DNA of 6,119 nt. Origin: Clostridiales bacterium (GTDB taxonomy: Bacteria; Bacillota; Clostridia; Christensenellales; Aristaeellaceae). The stretch covers positions 1-6,119 of the forward strand of contig SFFS01000151.1 of the NCBI GenBank assembly GCA_004557805.1, read 5' to 3'. A model generated the notes under the pieces. The model did not search any database. It saw only the letters and a program-made list of their open reading frames with translations, and had not been told where the DNA came from. Shown here piece by piece: positions 4,745 to 6,119 of the stretch; the stretch's first letter is position 1, and each line of letters begins with the position of its first letter. The position numbers were made by a program, and so were the translations under genes.

Positions 4745-5886
4745 CGAACGGCCTGTATTCCGAAGAGGAAGCGCTGCGCATCCGGCAGGAGAACTACGAA
4801 AAGACGCAGGCTTTTAACGCCTGGCAGCAGATGATGCTGGCGCAGGCCAGGGCGATGCATATCCCGCATAAGGGAACCTTCGAGCTGACGCCCTTTTGCA
4901 GCCTGAAGTGCAAGATGTGCTATATGCGTCTCGACCCTGAGCAGGCGGCGAAGCAGGGCCGGCTGCTGACGGCGGAGGAATGGATTCGCTTGGGCAAAAT
5001 GGCGTTCGACGCGGGTACGGTCGATCTGCTGCTGACGGGCGGCGAACCGCTGCTGCGCAAGGATTTTGCCGAAATTTACACCGCGCTGTCCGATATGGGC
5101 TTCCTGCTGCGCATCTTCACCAACGGCACCATGTTCAACGACGAGACCATGGCGCTCATGCGCGACCGGCCGCCGCAGTCGATGGAAATTACGATGTACG
5201 GCGCGAGTCCGGAAACGTATCAGCGCGTGGGCGGCTGGGCCGAAGGCTATGAGCGCGCCGTGCGCGCCATAGATTCTCTGCGCGAATTCCTGCCCTCGCT
5301 CAAGCTCAAGGGCACGCTCATCCGCGAGAGCCTCGACGATTACGACGCGATGAAGAAATTCGCCGCCGAGCGCGCGCTGCCGATGGATTTCTGCATCCAG
5401 CCGCTGCCCGCCGTGCGAGGAGCCTGCTCGCAGGCGCTCCAGTGCCGTCTGGGCGTGGAAGAACTGGTGAAATTCAGCCATGAAAAGAACATCACGCCCT
5501 TCAACGAAGGCTGCGAGCCGGTCGATCCGAACGAGCGCGCCGCCGTGTTCTGCGGGGCGGGAATCGTTACCTATACCGTCCAGTGGAACGGCGATATGGT
5601 CGCCTGCAACATGGACGACGATCCGAACCGCGTAATCGCGCGCCCGCTCGAGGAAGGCTTCGACGCCGCATGGGAAAAAATCGGCAATTTTGCCGATGGG
5701 AAGCCGCTGCCCGAGCCGTGCAAAACGTGCGAAATTTACGCCCAGTGCGGCTGCTGCGCCGTGCATCACCGGCAGGAGAGCGGGGATTACGCCGTGCCCG
5801 CGCGCTATGTGTGCGATTACCATCGCCTGATGGAGAACTTGCCGCCGCTGCCCGACGAGACGTTCGCAGGGCAGAAGAAGACCTGA
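4741..5886 (+). CDS. Radical SAM enzyme with SPASM domain, peptide/protein-modification type
   Basis: A cytoplasmic radical S-adenosylmethionine enzyme of 381 residues. The CxxxCxxC motif that binds the [4Fe-4S] cluster is C53, C57, C60 (CSLKCKMCYM), preceded by the strand GTFELTPF. The SAM-contact motif TGGEPLLR follows at 99-106, then FTNGTM (126-131), MEITMYGAS (148-156) and an LKGTLI strand (189-194). The C-terminal SPASM region has C271, C289 (in NGDMVACN), then CKTC (327-330), CGCC (336-339) and C358, fitting auxiliary iron-sulphur clusters as in peptide-maturing enzymes such as PqqE or anaerobic sulfatase maturases. The ATG overlaps the PqqD-like stop (ATGA), and GAGGAGG (4724-4730) lies 10 bases upstream. 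Coupling with a PqqD-like protein suggests a peptide or protein substrate, with a C-C or thioether bond or an epimerisation as possible outcomes. The reaction cannot be predicted further, and no precursor peptide is seen in the window. Confidence 0.93.
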   Translation: MTNGLYSEEEALRIRQENYEKTQAFNAWQQMMLAQARAMHIPHKGTFELTPFCSLKCKMCYMRLDPEQAAKQGRLLTAEEWIRLGKMAFDAGTVDLLLTGGEPLLRKDFAEIYTALSDMGFLLRIFTNGTMFNDETMALMRDRPPQSMEITMYGASPETYQRVGGWAEGYERAVRAIDSLREFLPSLKLKGTLIRESLDDYDAMKKFAAERALPMDFCIQPLPAVRGACSQALQCRLGVEELVKFSHEKNITPFNEGCEPVDPNERAAVFCGAGIVTYTVQWNGDMVACNMDDDPNRVIARPLEEGFDAAWEKIGNFADGKPLPEPCKTCEIYAQCGCCAVHHRQESGDYAVPARYVCDYHRLMENLPPLPDETFAGQKKT

Positions 5887-5888
5887 TT

Positions 5889-6119
5889 ATGGCGCTGTTT
5901 TCGTTTGACGGCCGGTTCGGAATGTTCGATGTGACTCCGGTCGAAAACATGTTTTTGCAGGAATACCTGCCGGGAGCGAACGGCGATTTCGTCAAGGTGT
6001 ATCTCTACGGGCTGATGCAGTGCTATCACCCGGTGGAGAGCGCGTCGCTCGATACCATGGCGCGCGAACTGCGCATGGAAAAGCAGCAGGTGGAAAACGC
6101 ATACGCCTACTGGGAGCGG
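5889..6119 (+). CDS. DnaD-like replication initiation protein (N-terminal part, runs off the window)
   Basis: The first 77 residues of a DnaD-domain protein are present. The sequence FDVTPVENMFLQEYLPGANG followed by DFVKVYLYGL (about residues 13-42) is the typical opening of the clostridial DnaD-type N-terminal winged-helix domain, in which '.tpv.n.F..eYlp.a.gd.vKVYLy.L' is conserved. The MARELRMEKQQVENAYAYWE stretch (about 57-76) corresponds to the DNA-binding-type helix-turn-helix that follows. DnaD helps load the replicative helicase at origins and stalled forks in Bacillota; phage relatives also exist. The ATG lies two bases after the radical SAM stop, with only a weak purine-rich site (AGAAGAAG, about 5872-5879), so it is probably co-transcribed. 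The C-terminal domain lies outside the window, so host versus phage-type DnaD cannot be decided. A helicase-loader (DnaC/DnaI-like) gene would be expected downstream if this is the chromosomal copy. Confidence 0.85.
   Translation, partial: MALFSFDGRFGMFDVTPVENMFLQEYLPGANGDFVKVYLYGLMQCYHPVESASLDTMARELRMEKQQVENAYAYWER

Noticed and set aside
5419..5440. Strong GC hairpin (GGAGC/GCTCC and CTG/CAG around CTCG) as a terminator
   Set aside because: It lies in the middle of the intact radical SAM gene and is not followed by a T-tract.
4699..5823. A 374-codon minus-strand frame opposite the radical SAM gene
   Set aside because: Antisense shadow; the plus-strand frame has the cysteine motifs and GGEP motif, and nothing on the minus strand supports expression.

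Overview
The window looks like a chromosomal segment of a high-GC, low-GC-class-related Gram-positive anaerobe, most likely a clostridial-type Bacillota. The reasons are a DnaD-type replication protein (largely confined to Bacillota), an aspartokinase whose residues match the clostridial type, strong AGGAGG-like ribosome binding sites, and GC-rich coding DNA with distinctly AT-rich promoter regions. No RNA gene, insertion sequence, CRISPR array or phage gene was seen. The genus cannot be named from this sequence.

Layout. The left part (1-2719) is transcribed leftwards. It holds the first two genes of a peptide/nickel-type ABC importer operon: the DppB/OppB-like permease (169-1113), then the DppC/OppC-like permease, of which only the first 57 codons are present (1-172). 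The operon has a near-consensus sigma-70-type promoter (1176-1204) and a structured leader. Upstream lies a single-gene aspartokinase unit (1418-2719, GTG start) that ends in a hairpin terminator (1331-1371) able to work in both directions. A 226-bp divergent intergenic region (2720-2945) separates it from a rightward operon with its own good promoter (2867-2895).

The rightward operon is the most interesting part. Three tightly packed genes encode a PF14907-type nucleotidyltransferase-fold protein (2946-4172), a PqqD-like RiPP-recognition-element protein with an unusual N-terminal extension of about 65 residues (4220-4744), and a radical SAM/SPASM enzyme (4741-5886, overlapping the previous gene by ATGA). 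Together they look like a peptide- or protein-modification cassette: the PqqD-like protein would present a substrate to the radical SAM enzyme, and the nucleotidyltransferase-like protein would add or control another modification. No precursor peptide gene is visible. Two bases after the radical SAM stop begins a DnaD-like replication gene that runs off the right edge, so an accessory-looking cassette leads straight into a replication gene.

Product classes for the six main genes are well supported by motifs. The substrate and purpose of the cassette and the substrate of the importer are not known from this window.
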